Under the pieces are notes generated by a model. It was not told the origin of the DNA, made no database searches, and saw only the letters and a program-made list of their open reading frames with translations. From Paragyromitra xinjiangensis (taxonomy: Eukaryota; Ascomycota; Pezizomycetes; Pezizales; Discinaceae), in NCBI GenBank assembly GCA_038503065.1, contig JBCAMK010000015.1:310001-374000 (forward strand): 64,000 nt of DNA. The letters are read 5' to 3'. Both the position numbers and the translations under genes were made by a program. Each line of letters opens with the position of its first letter. Position 1 is the first letter of the stretch. Below, in pieces: positions 47,337-59,796 of this stretch.

Positions 47337-48598
47337 TGATGCAATATTCGCAGCCTGGAGAGAGAGGGTAGACGGTGAAAAGCGTATCTATGTTATTGTT
47401 GTCATCGTTGGCCCTGATATGTGCTATTTTGGTGATAGGTACGCTATTTCTTCCTCTTTCTCTTCCACCATCGATCATTTTCTCTTTCCCTCTCCGCTAT
47501 TGTTCTGTCGATACCCCTTACGTTATTTCTCCGCTGAGAAATTGTTAAGTAGGGAGACGACCCCGGAGCCATTCTCATCCAATTAAGCGGGCGAGGTTAG
47601 ATCTGGAGCCATCGTTGCGAGCACCCGGTTATGGAAGGATACTACCTCATTGAACGTACCATAGATTTTGGATTAGAAGCCTGTCACAAACCGCGAGGAA
47701 AACACAATACTATTACGATCGATCATCGGCGCCAGGGCTCGTTTATTCCTTCGCTCTAGGATCAAAGGAGGGGATTAGCACCCCTGAGACCTCCTTATTC
47801 AGAATTACCAGTGCCTACAGAAACCGACTGCAGTTCATCAGTATGAGTCGTTTATTTAGGAAGTGGAAATTAACAAAACTCTATTCAGCTCAGTAAGAAT
47901 AGAGTTATGGGGAAAGGTGTAGAAAAGTGGTAGAGAAAGATGGTGTATTTAGACAAGCTGTCGGTAAATGCATCGGGGAGTTAATGCAAGAGAGCTATTA
48001 GGGATGGCATCAATTTACGAGTAGAGGGGTTTGTGGATGCATTGATTTGTGCCTTCTATACTTTCATTTTTGTGAGCACCGCACACCTGTGCATTTCCAC
48101 ACCTTATAGAGGGAATAAATAGGCGCAAGAAACAATATACGTGGGTGTATAGCAGGGGACTGGTTGCGTATATCAGGGGTAAAACTATCGGTTTAAAGTA
48201 ATAACCTTAAAATTTAATCTCTGTGCGATCGATAGAGTTCTAGGATCCGCTACTTCTATTGTGCAAGGGTAAACTAATTGCTGGATATTAGTGAACAGAT
48301 CCCCACTCTTGTTTTGTTGCATCCCCATAAATTTTTCCATGATCCTCCTGCTTCAACAAGCCCAAGCCCAGCTTTATTTTTTGAATCAGTTTTCTCCGAA
48401 TTCTTGAATCAATGTTAGTTGTCTCAGTTACGCGGTCGTACAAGGCCTACCACATCTTGACGTCATAGTCGACACCCGTAGCAGAATCCTGGAATGCAAC
48501 AATCTACACTATCCGCTCATAAAACTGGACTGGACTCACTACGGTTACTCTAGAATAGCCCCGGAATCTATCGATATTGCCTCTAACAGATCTCAATC

Positions 48599-50602
48599 AT
48601 GTCGCATAACGAACATAAGGAACGAGACCTCGTCTCGCTGCTCACCACCGAACAACGGGCGGAGCTGATGCTCCTTGTGACTACTGCTATAGATCGGATG
48701 AGAAAGAGCATCGAGGATACCTTCGATTCTCCTCCCAAAAAGTCAGTTTCGAGCGAGCAACCTACTGTGGGACAAGAAAATCCCAATACAGGTGAACCTG
48801 CGAAGGCGACAGAAGCTCAAGAGAAGGCACAGATCCCAACACCACGTTTGAAGGAGCTGAGGAAGAATGCCTTAACGTCCTTTGATGAATGGAGGGAAGC
48901 GGTGGTTAAACGAATTGGAGAGGCTGTTAATCCAGGAGCGGAGGTGGATAAGAAGATGCAAACTGCTAAAGACGCGGCTTCTGAAGCTGAGCATAAAAAT
49001 GATGATACGGCAGCACCGAAGGTTCCAGCGATATATTCGCCTATACCTACACCACTCGCTTCTTCACTTCCTCACGATTATCCTCCAATGGTCGTAAACG
49101 CCATCCTGCTGCTCCTACTATCCCTCGAGCGTTACGATGCTCGCTCACGAGTTCTGCTCTTACTACTTTCTTCATCCCTCAAATTACCTTGTTCAAACCT
49201 TATCGAACAAGAATCCCACACCGCCGGGGCGTTAGTCAAAGCAGCCCTGATGTCAGCGGATGAAGAATCTCATAAACGCAGTGAAGAATACAAAGTTTCA
49301 AAATGGTGGAAAGTCGGGCTTGCTTCTGCCGCTGGTGCTGCTGTGATTGGTGTTACCGGGGGTCTCGCAGCACCACTCGTTGCTGCAGGACTTGGCGGTG
49401 TTATGGGTGGGATTGGATTAGGCGGGACTGTAGCGGCCGGATACCTTGGTGCCGTTGCTGGTAGTGGGGCTATCGTGGGTGCGTTGTTCGGGGCTTATGG
49501 AGGGAAGATGACGGGGGAAATGATGGAGCGGTATACAGCTGCCGTTAAAGACTTTGCGTTTCTCCCAGTTAAGGACAGGAAGGAAAGACTAAGAGTTACT
49601 GTTGGTATTTCGGGGTGGTTGACTGCACCAGAGGAAGTGGCCCTACCGTGGAATTGCTTGAATGACAATGCAGATGTCTATGCGCTTCGTTGGGTAAGAG
49701 TTTTCCGCTAAGCCTAGTTAAAAATCCATGGAACGATACTAACCCCTAGCCTGTAGGAAATGGACGCCCTTCTTGACCTTGGTTCCGCCCTCCAAACAAT
49801 CCTCAAATCTTACGCCTGGGGCTACGTAAAATCCGAAATCATCAAACGCACCGTCCTTGCCTCCCTCTGGTCTGCTCTCTGGCCTATTGGCCTTCTTAAA
49901 ATCGCCCGTGTGGTCGACAACCCCTTTAGCATATCTAAACACCGGTCCGAGAAAGCTGGTCGTGTCCTCGCAGATGCGATCATCAATCGCGCACAGGGGG
50001 AAAGACCCATCACATTGGTCGGATTCTCGTTAGGTGCGAGGGTCATATACTCTTGCCTCTTATCACTTGCTGAGAGAAACGCATTTGGGCTTGTTGAAAA
50101 TGTGGTTTTGATGGGTGCGCCGGTGCCAACATCTCAGCAGGATTGGAAGGCGATCAGAAGTGTGGTTGCGGGGAGGGTCGTCAATATCTACTCCGCGAAT
50201 GATTATATCCTTGCGTTTCTATATCGAACTAGCTCAATCCAACTCGGGGTTGCAGGACTGCAGGCTATCGAGACTGTCGCAGGTGTTGAGAATATCAATG
50301 TCGGGTATCTTGTCGAGGGCCATTTGAGGTATCGGTATGTAGTGGCAATGCTATTGAGAGATATTTTAGGTGAAGACATTGTGGCTGGAGAGATCGGGAA
50401 AGAGGAGAGATTTTTGCAGAAGTTAGACGAAAAGGAGAGGGAGCAGAAGGGAGAGAAATATGTAGAGGGTGATATCGATGATGTCGTTGATAAGGCGGAG
50501 AAGGAACTTGAGGAGAGAAGGAGGAAGAGACAAGCAGAGGAGGAGAAGCGGGAAGATAAGATAGAAGAGAAAAGGGAAGAGCAAGGAGAAGAGAAGATAT
50601 AA
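48599..50602 (+). CDS. TMCO4/Mil1 family (DUF726) membrane hydrolase
   Basis: Two exons (48599-49693, 49757-50602) in phase 0 give 646 aa. TMCO4-family proteins, including yeast Mil1, combine a Gly/Ala-rich membrane hairpin with an alpha/beta-hydrolase fold. Residues about 240-310 are the glycine-rich membrane segment (GLASAAGAAVIGVTGGLAAP, GGIGLGGTVAAGYLGAVAG), followed by ITVGISGWL-type sequence (VTVGISGWLT). The nucleophile elbow VGFSLGAR places the catalytic Ser near residue 456. A possible Asp lies in NIYSANDYIL and a His in VEGHLRYRY. The last 60 residues are a Lys/Glu-rich tail. Function in fungi is little known; Mil1 was linked to clathrin adaptor trafficking. Confidence 0.88.
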
Positions 50603-51623
50603 GGTTATTTACGTAGCGGGTTCAATATTAGTAGCGGATTCTCATTTCTTATGTATTACATTATATTGCGTTTGCAGTTATTGCAGATGACTGAATTAAA
50701 ATAAAGGGGATAGAACTGTTGAAACCCTGACCATCTCACCTTAGAGGTTTGTAGTTTGAAGCTTTGGTATATAATAGGTGTTATTTGCTGATGAGGAGGA
50801 TTTGAGGTTGGGGTGGAGTAACTTTTCCTTGGTGCGTGTTGAATAATTATATTTTGATGCTCGTTTTCCAAGCTCTTATTCGAGTCACATAATATCACTC
50901 GTGTTTACGTCCTGGCTTGGCGGTCATTCACCTATCCATAACCTCTACACGGTAAGAGCAATAGTAATAACACAACACTAGAAAATCCTACTATATCAAC
51001 ATATGGTACGGTACTTGACCCTTCGTAGGTGGATTCTTAAGGCAGCAACAAGGGAAATTGATAAGAAACACCCTTGGTTAAATCTGTACATACGCTGGGG
51101 TAGAATTAGGGCCCATGTTAAAAATAACTATATATTATTAGCTAGAACACTAGCTATCTAGACATCTCGGGCTCAAAGGAGATTACGGTTGCCGCCACTA
51201 GTAGGCACGTGGATTGTAGAGGATGTTTAAAGGTGGTATAAACGGAAGAAATGGCTGTTCAGCCTAGCCGATGATGGTGATGACTGATTCATTAAGTACA
51301 TGCAACCGCCTGGGTTATGGTACTGTTCAGCCTAGCGCAGTTGAAGCAGGTAAAATAAAAACTCAATATCTCGTTACAAATGTTCATAGATACATGGGAA
51401 AACCTCACAAGGTCAAAAATTAATGGTAAATACATTCTCAGGTCGCTAAAAGTAAGACGAAATTTTTAGATACTTTGCAAATGCAAAGGCAATTAATCAC
51501 TCTCTAGATCATTCCGTCACCGAACTTTTAGGTGACCATCTAAACAACCTGACAACTACATGTAGTTAGCAAACCAAAGTATCCAGTCTTCGGGGGGCTT
51601 TTCTACCTTTGAGGGATGAGGTT
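50603..51623. other. 1-kb gap at convergent gene ends
   Basis: AT-rich sequence between the 3' ends of the TMCO4-type gene and the NLR. The 14-mer CTGTTCAGCCTAGC occurs at 51255 and 51323. A 14-bp palindrome centred on TACATGTA lies at 51554-51567. No gene seen. Confidence 0.5.
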
Positions 51624-54600
51624 TTAGCTCCCCTCTGATTCCTGTGTGTTCGTTTTCTGTTTTTTGATAGCAGATTCTAGCAAACGAATCATTCGATGGC
51701 GTGGAGAAGAGACCTCTTGTGCAGCTGTTCTGGTGGCATCTTCCTCGTTGGATGCCTTGGCTTTCTTTTCGGCTAGCAACTTCACTACTGTCGCTAGGTA
51801 CGCTTCCCCCTTCAATGCCGTTGCTCCAAGATTGTCTTGAACTGATAAATCGGCGCCGTGCTCGAGAAGCAACATCACGGCTGTATCAGATTCAGCTTTC
51901 ACTGCTTCGTGCAATGCTGTTCGCCCAGCTTTTGTTTGGGCAGATACGTCAGCTCCCTTTTCGAGTAGCAGCTTCACAAAAGTTGCATTTCCTTCACTAG
52001 CTGCTATGTGCAAGGGTGTAGATCCTTCGGAGGTTGTGGCAGAGGTATCGGCCCCCTTTTCAAGAAGTAGAGTTACCGTTTCCTCGCGTCCACATTTTAT
52101 TGCCCAATGCAGCGTTCCCCATCTGCTGTTGTCTGCAGTAGAGATATCGGCTCCGTTTTCAAGTAGTGCTTTCGCCGCATCTGTTCGTCCTTTCCATACA
52201 GCTGTGAGGAGTGCTTCCCATCCGCGATTGGTTTTTGCGGAGATGTCCGCTTTGTTTTCGAGTAACAAATTTATCATCTCTCTATGCCCTCCAACCGCCG
52301 CTAGATGCAATGCTGTTGAATCATCGTTGGCCGTGGCCGGGACTGAAATTCCATGTTTGATCAAGGTCTTTGCCAAAGGTATGTATCCTTTCCATGCTAC
52401 TACATGTAGTGCAGTCCACTTGTCCGCGTCTGTAGCAGAGATATCAGCTCCGTTTTCGAGCAATAGCTCCACCATTGTCTCATGCCCTTCTTCAGCAGCA
52501 AGATACAATGGCACCGCTTCATCAACATTTCTGGCTGAGGTGTCGGCTCCGCTTTCAAGCAGTAATTTTGCTGCGGATAAGTGTCCCTTCCATGCGGCTG
52601 AGTGAAGTGGCGTGTATCCGCGATGGGTTTTAGCGGAGATATCTGCACCGGCTTCAAGTAGCAGTTTTGCAATTGTCTCAAATCCTTCAGCTACTGCCAG
52701 GTGTAATGCCGTTGATCCATCTTTGTCTGCTGTAGACACGTCGGCTCCATTTTCGAGCAGCAATTTTGCCACTTCTTCGTGTCCTTCACCAACAGTTACG
52801 TATAGTGGCATTGCTCCGTCGTTGTTTATGGAAGAGATGTCGGCTCCGCTTGCAAGTAGTAATTTCGCCACGAGCACACGTCCTTTCCATGCTGCTGAGT
52901 GGAGTACTGACCATCCACGGTTGGTTTTCGCAGAGATATCTGCGCCGGCTTCAATTAAAAACTTTGCCGTCGCTTCGTGCCCTCCAACTGCTGCCAGGTG
53001 CAATGGCGTTGTGTCAGCGTCGTCTTTGGCGGAAATTTCGGCTCCGTTTTCCAGCAACAACTTTGCTATCCCTTCATGACCGCAGTCCGCTGCTATATGC
53101 AATGCAGTCCGCCTATTCCTTTCTGTGACAGAGACATCGACTCCTTGTGTGAGCAACAACTTCACCGCCGCCTCCTGTCCTTCACTAGCAGCGAGGAATA
53201 GTGCTGACACTCCGTCGTTGGTTTTCGAAGAGATATCGGCTCCGTTTTCGAGCAGTGATTTCATCACAGATGCGTGCCCTTTCCATGCTGCCGAGTGGAG
53301 TGGTGCCCATCCACGGTTCGTCTTGGCAGAGACATCCGCTCCGGTTTCAATTAATAGCCTTGTCGCTGCTTCGTGTCCTCCAACTGCTGCTAGATGTAAT
53401 GCTGTCGTATCGTCGTTATCGAGAGCGGAGATATCGACTCCGTTATCGAGCAAAAACTTCGCCATTGTCTCATATCCTCCAACCGCTGCTCGATGTAATG
53501 CATTTCGCCTGTCTTTGTTTATAGCAGAGATATCAGCTCCATACTCGAACAACAGTTTCACCGCTGCCTCGCTGCCTGCGCCAGCAGCCACATACAATGG
53601 CGTTGCATCATCTTCGTTTTTGGCGCAGGTGTCGGCTCCATTTTCGAGTAGCACCTTCACTACAGATATATGCCCTTTCCACGCTGCAGTATGGAGTGCT
53701 GTCCATCCACGATTTGTTTTTGCAGAGATATCTATCTTTTTTTCAAGCAGTAGCTTTGCCATTGTCTCGTGTCCTCCAACTGCTGCTAGGTGTAATGCGG
53801 TCGATTCATCATTATCTCTGGCTGAGATGTCAACTCCATGCTCCAGTAGCAACTTTGCCAAGGAGATATATCCCTTCCACGCTGCCATGTGCAAGACGGT
53901 CCACTTGTCGCTGTCTGTGGCGGAAATATCGGCTCCGTTCTCAAGCAGCAGCTTTGCCATAACCTCATACCCACTATGTGCTGCCCAGTGCAACGCGGTA
54001 TATCCATCATCCTTCTGCGATGTTACATCGGCACCTTTCTCAATTAACAGCTGTACCACACCAATATGGCCTTCGTTTGCTGCAAGTAGCAATGGCGTAG
54101 ATCCATGCATCTCTCGAATCGAGTGGTCAGCTCCATTATCAAGTAGGAGACGCACAGCCGCTTCATGGCCGCGACCTGCTGCGATGTGGAGAGCTGTATC
54201 TCCCGTTCGCCCTTGAACTAAGCAGTCGACTTTATTCTGAAATAGGAGATATACTACATCTTTATGTCCTCCCCATGCTGCACCGTGTAACGCTGTCCAG
54301 CCAAAACTATCTCGAGCTGAGATATCGGCGCCTAGCTCTAGGAACTGTTTAAACACCGCACAGTGCCCTAGGGTAGATGCAATATGTAAAGGAGACCGCT
54401 CTTTTGGATACTTGTTGAAACGGAGACGTTTACCGTTCCAAGTGGCTTGGTCGTCATCCTCCTCACTCCCCTCGGAGTCTCCCTCTTTAGCATAGTCTCC
54501 TACGAAAACTATATCCTCATCGTTGCAGTGTAGGATCTGGAGGTAGGAAGCAATGCTACCGGGGCTCTCAAGAAACTTGCGGGCAATATCAGTTGTTAGG

Positions 54601-56986
54601 TTTTCATCGCAGGCTTTGAGATGATGAATTAACTGAGGGGCTGCGTATTCGAGGAAAGGGTACGTCTCCAGTCGAGCCTTAAGCGAGGAATTTGATGCAC
54701 AGGGTCCTTCGGCAAAAGCATCGAATGAAAGGAAAGTAGTGCAAGCTGTTGCCAGTGCCAAATCTGCATCTTCGGGTATTATTGAGTTTCTCAGAAGATA
54801 CTCCTGAACTGTATAGTGAGCAAGCTTAATGGTATTTGTGGTTTCATCTATGATAACGAGGCCGGCACAAACGTCAAGGATTGTTGATTTCTCTGGGAGG
54901 TCGAGCATGTCGATTTCATATTGACCTGCTTGGATGCATACTGCCGCTTGAAGTTCATCGACTGTGAGTGTTCGCTTAGCATGGACTAGCCATGTGAGTA
55001 CCTGGAGCCCTAGGGCTGCACAGTCGTCGATTTGGCTGCGGAGAGTTTCCATAGCCCTGTCGTATGTAGGGTCTAAAGGCCTTTCTTTTGTGGATGAGCT
55101 CTTGATATTTCTTATCGTGTTCAAGAATTTTCTCGCAGTGCTTTGTCGGCATATATACTCAATATGGAAGCGAGCAAGTAAAAACCTGCACCCAGTTAGT
55201 ATTGAGTATCACTGAAGTTCGTATGGTTTAAATTTAGCCTGGACTACTTACATCCCCTGCGAAAAATCAATAAGCTCCGGTATTATTTTATCCTCATAAC
55301 CTGCTTGCTGAATCATTCGTTTCGCTCGTGGTCTTTCCTCGATTCTCTGTCGGATGAAAGCCATAATGTCTTGGTCCTTAGCTCGAAGCTCGATCTTCGC
55401 CGAATCCTTGAAAGCTTCCTGGATATCTTCCGGATGTGGGCGACTAGTCACGAATAGCCTCGCACCATTCTCTGCCATGCGAAGAAATAAATCGAGAAGT
55501 GGCATTCGTTGAGTGTCCATTTGACATTCATCTAAGCCATCAAAAACCATGAAAGTTTTGTCAAACGACTCGAGGATAGCGGTTAGAATGGGAAACAGCG
55601 CTTCGAATGTGGGTCTTTTCCCTGTAGGTGCTAATTTCGTGTATAGTTTGTCGAGTTCTGCAGGAATTGTAGGAGTTTGGGCTGCAAGTTGTTTGCACAA
55701 GCTTGCTAGAACGTGCATAGGTGTTTGCCGTTCTCTCTCCTTGTACTCAAAGTAGATGTATGCAACACCATGTTTTTTCGTAGTTGCCTCCCCTTCCTTT
55801 TCCTCTTCCTCCCTTCCCTCTTCCTCCTCCAAGAAATGATCAATCGCCACAGAGCTAAGGAATCGATCTTTAACCGCATGACCAGGGGTAGGAATTCCGA
55901 GTCAAGACGTACCTGAGAAATGTTTTTCCAGCTCCAGCTATTATTAGGTTTTCACTTAGTATTAAGCACAAAAGGGAGAAGGTTTTCCATGGACGTACGA
56001 ATACCAAATCCCCAAAGTAACCGAGATTTTGGGTTTTTCTTCTTCAATTCTCGAATCTCTGGTGTTTCTAAAAGCCAATTCCCCGTGTGTTTTTGCCTTT
56101 TCTCAACGGTTTTGCGATGAGGTTCGGATATTTTCTCGAAATCGTCGGAAAATATCCAGTTGAGAACTTTGTCACGGATTTCCCCTAGATTGTTGGAAGT
56201 TAGCTAGGACTTCCACCCGCTACATAATAAGGTCACTAAAGTGGCTTGAAATGCAAAAAAAGGCTTGCTAGTTGACAGTTTCTTGATTCCCGATATGACT
56301 TGATATTATATTTATCTTCGTACACAAGCTTCTTACCCGAATCGGTCCGAAGAAAAGGTCTCGATACGAATGTATGGAACGGAGTTCTTACTCATGCGAG
56401 TTTCTTCCTCTTGCTGTCTCCAAGCATCTTGGTCTGCCGCCGAAGCCCAGATGTCTTTGACGATATCATTTGTAGTCCGGGCATAAACTTCGATCTCTTT
56501 GGAGAGTGTTCTATATTTTAATTAGCACGACTTGATCTGAGATCTCAGCACACGTGCTACTTGCATATGATCCACTGACAAAGCTAAGTTAAAAAGGGTT
56601 TTATGCCTCTCAAACTGCGAGATGTATCCTTGGGTCTCAACATCCTTCAACGGCCATTTAAGGCTATCGATGAATTTATTGAGCTTTCCCTCTTTAGGAG
56701 CTAGCTTCGCTTGAAGTAGTTCTAGTAATCGTCTACATCCGCGGAGAGGCCCATTCGAGCCTTGAAGTTGAGCTAGTGCCGTCTCCGAGTGCTGCGGATT
56801 TATATCCAGATAGTCCTTTATGGCACCAAGGACTTTTCCGAGTGTTGTAAGCTCGTTCGCAAGCATTTGCATATCCTCCGATGCCCGTTTAACCCCACTG
56901 ATGTATCCATAGGTTAACTCGGTAACTTGTGCTGTTAGCTGGATTACGCCGAGAATACTCGCGACGAGCCCAATGAGTTCGGCCAT
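51624..56986 (-). CDS. NLR-type STAND protein: fungal N-domain, NACHT, ankyrin array
   Basis: Six exons (56986-56580, 56510-56392, 56184-55999, 55937-55913, 55854-55252, 55185-51624) give 1,633 aa. Fungal NLRs are signalling ATPases of incompatibility and innate-immunity-like responses. Residues 1-135 match the fungal STAND N-terminal type (MAELIGLVASILGVIQLTAQ; HKTLFNLAL). The NACHT core has Walker A GIPGAGKTFLSS (236-247), Walker B TFMVFDGLDECQ (about 346-357) and the sensor LFVTSRPHP, then the helical part ending LIDFSQGMFLLARFHIEY. A winged-helix-like segment (VLTWLVHAKRTLTVDELQAA) precedes about 26 ankyrin repeats from residue 710 to near the C-terminus. Junctions 2-6 are well supported. 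The exon 1/2 join is the only frame-keeping choice found with a good branch point. Confidence 0.9.
52217..53730 (-). repeat. Higher-order ankyrin repeat, mostly 396-bp (4 x 33 aa) periods
   Basis: Inside the NLR array the rare variant repeat starting SAKTNRGW...LHSAAWKGH recurs at about 53700, 53306, 52911, 52613 and 52217. Spacings are 396, 396, 298 and 396 bp, that is, four, four, three and four ankyrin units. Neighbouring variants (PLYVAA.EGHE, TALHLAAVGGHE) recur in the same order, so the array grew by duplication of blocks. Confidence 0.85.
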
Positions 56987-58170
56987 AGGGTGCTAAAAGA
57001 TTTGCAGGTGTGGGGAAAGCGACCAATATCAGTTTGTTGAAACCGCGGTTGAAGTTTTACTGGAAGCTGTAGAGATTGTTTTAAACTTCCTCGTGTGTTA
57101 AATTACCAGGCAATGAAAGGTAGACAGTAGGCGTGGGAGATGTGATCAATAAATATCGTGCGGGGAATTCATACCCATGCACCTCCAGAGTATTAATTAC
57201 GATTTGCTGCGCCCGCATGTCGTAGAATCCGCTGAAATTCGTTCCGGCGCTAAGATGCAACGCCAAAAGAACCCTAACAGTGTTGAAAATATAGAGTATT
57301 AACAGATTTATGCATGCCTTGCTTACTAGCGTCGGAACAAATTTCAGAAAATTCCACGGTAACTACTAAATGTCCCCGGGAGAGTTCCGACCAAAAACCA
57401 ATCCACTTATGAAACGATAGCAGGCTTATGGCCATTATTAGATTGTTTACTTGGTTTTGTACAGCCGTGTCCCAAAAGTCTTCGCGCCCCAACAACCAAG
57501 ACTACGTGCTACAATGAAATGATTCTGAAACTGGAGAAGAGCAAGCAGAAAGAGAACATAGATGCAGATAATGCACACTAAATGTAATCTTACCATCTAT
57601 ATGGTCTTTTGCAGGAGCTACAGCCCGATCCATCGGCGGCCAAGCCTGGAGGGGCGCGAAGACTTTCGGGGCTGGTTAGGCCAAGAATTTGCAGTCATAA
57701 ATACCGGTACGTAAAGATGAAAAGTTAACAAAATCTAAGTGCTAGTAGCAGCAGGATGACTGATGACGTTCGGCGATGTGAAGTAATCATTTTAAGCTAT
57801 TAGTTACGAAGAAAAGAATCACTAATGTCACCCTAGAATCCAGGTTTGCAGCCTATCTGTATTTACTAATATTCACGTACCATCAAGGCTAACAACACTT
57901 TCATAGGCCAATAATATCTAACCAAAATTTCAAACACTCTCGTATCATCACTATTTTAAATTTCCCGAATCACAATGTATATTCTGTAGAGCCCCAACCC
58001 ACACTACTCAGTAGTAGATATCTATTGGATGGTATTATATACTAACCTCTCCCTAGTAGTCTATTATTTCCAAAACAGCCGAAGAAATTCCTCCATTTCG
58101 CCATGACGCCGAAAACTTTCTTCCTTCATATTCTATATCCCAGCCCTTTCCTCGTACTCTCCTCAGACAC
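56987..58170. other. 1.2-kb gap upstream of the NLR
   Basis: Two minus-strand frames without ATG starts (57495-57274, 73 codons, and 57266-57081, 61 codons) end only 95 bp before the NLR ATG. Each reads moderately like protein (WDTAVQNQVNNLIMAISLL; SGFYDMRAQQIVINTLEV), but a GTAAGC donor and TAG acceptor between them do not keep frame. They may be leader exons, a relic or chance. The rest is AT-rich. Confidence 0.35.
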
Positions 58171-59796
58171 TTATTCCTTAGCTTCCTCCTTCCCAGCCTC
58201 CGTGCTTAACTCCACCCTCGGTACTCCTACAGCCTTCGCTTCTTCCGGTACCTCAGCAAACGCCACCTCTCTTGGTAGTCTAAAGCTCACACAATAATAC
58301 ACTTTATTTGGACTCACAATCCTTACGTGTTCCAAGTTATCTAGCATCTCTGGTGTCATTTTGTGTCCCAGAGACTGGCTGATGTCTTCGCATATATCCC
58401 TTGGCGCGTTTTCCGGGTATGGCGATTTATGGAAGGTGTAAACATGAATCATGGGTAACTGTTGTTTATCATTCTCAAACACGTGTTCAAGCCCTTTGTA
58501 GGCCCCTCGGAAGGCATCGAGGAATTTTGTAGCCGTCGCGGGGAGGTTCATTACAAAATGTGAGAATGTAACTGGAATCGGTACTATTGTTGGTTCTTGC
58601 AACGGGATAGGTTTAGAAGAAGAGCGGGAGCGTGGTGGTGGAGGTTGTATTGTGATAGTGTTTGTTTCGGGATTGGAAGAAAGGGCGAGTAGAGAGTGGA
58701 TAGAGGAGCGGATGAAGGCGCGGCCGTCAAGACATGAAGGCGTAACAAAGTTATCAACCTGTGGTGTGTGAGTACGAGAAAAGCAAGGCCCAAGTCTTAG
58801 GGTAAATGTACCTTATTCCGCTTAATATTCTCCTTCAAACTTTTGTAGCTCTCAGGATTTAAATCATTCGCCCACACATGCACCCTCCTCTTCCCCGCGG
58901 GAACCGCGAATGGTCCGACCCCGGCCATAACATCCGCAACTGCTTCCCCAGGACTAAACTTGCTGAAAACCCTCCGGTGTTCATCTCCTAGCCTCGTATT
59001 CCAGTACACCTTCGCAAAGTCAAACTTAAACGTGCAATCGGACTCATTCACCTCCACTTCTGTGTTCTGAACCCCTGCCAACACTTCCATTGGGAAAGTT
59101 CGGAACTCTGACTCAGCTCCAACATCTTCGATCTTGTTGATGACGGTTGTGATCCGTGGGTTCTTGTCGATGATTACCGAGGCGATTATATGTTTGTAGG
59201 GAGCATACTGAGAACGGAGGTTAAGATGCGCGAGATGGCCAGCTTGTGCGAAAGATTGGGGGACTTCGTCCATCAATTCCTCGGGGAGGATGGCGGACAT
59301 AATTTCGTCTATTAAGGTCAGCTACGCCTCTAAAGCGAAGTGAGTTGGGTCATACAGTAGCTCCAGTTCTCATAGGCCATATGTAGGGTATACGGAAGCA
59401 ATTCAAGAATCTTGCTCTCCACATACCCCCGAGTTTTTTCCCCCGCCGTTGATAAATCTAGATAATTATCAGCTTGAATACCCAGCTCATCCGTAATTTC
59501 TCCATACCATCGATTTTTACCCCCGGCCTTAACAGCAACAACTTCCTCTCTTTCCCCGCCTCATCCTTCTCAACCACCAGTGTCTTCGTCCTCGGTAACC
59601 TCAGCACATCCTTCGCGCACTCCTTCTGAAACTTCGTAATATTCTTAGGATCAAACACATGCGCTGCAGCAAGCGGGATAGCCTTTTTGAAGAAAGCCCG
59701 ATCCAGCGTGCGCATAGCACGGTTCACCGGAGGGAGGAAAACATTCATTTCCTCTTTACTCGGGTCGTTCCAAGGCTTTTCGGCGGGTTCGGGCAT
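58171..59796 (-). CDS. TRM5: tRNA (guanine37-N1)-methyltransferase
   Basis: Four exons (59796-59508, 59457-59356, 59308-58812, 58758-58171) give 491 aa. Trm5 makes m1G37 on tRNAs reading CNN and some others, in cytosol/nucleus and in mitochondria, preventing +1 frameshifts. Family blocks in order: [17 protein letters not shown] (D1 domain), [58 protein letters not shown], the SAM-binding motif [17 protein letters not shown] (about 253-269), [13 protein letters not shown], and [17 protein letters not shown] with its conserved NLP. Phases 1, 1, 0 agree. The frame is open upstream to an ATG at 59973, giving a possible mitochondrial presequence form with 59 extra residues. Confidence 0.92.

Larger units (their letters stand above)
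44607..48598. other. 4-kb gap with fragments only
   Basis: A 187-codon frame at 44918-45481 begins inside TC-rich sequence and has no family likeness. The stretch 45480-46560 has many stops in every frame, though parts read like degraded protein. A 75-codon hydrophobic frame (46577-46804, FWVVVFGTLALILY) and the frameshifted frame at 46984 are noted separately. A 20-bp palindrome sits at 45800. Confidence 0.45.

Noticed and set aside
52006..54216. Long plus-strand frames opposite the NLR (up to 363 codons)
   Set aside because: They are antisense shadows of the periodic ankyrin array; their Ser/Pro/Ala repeats mirror the 33-codon period.
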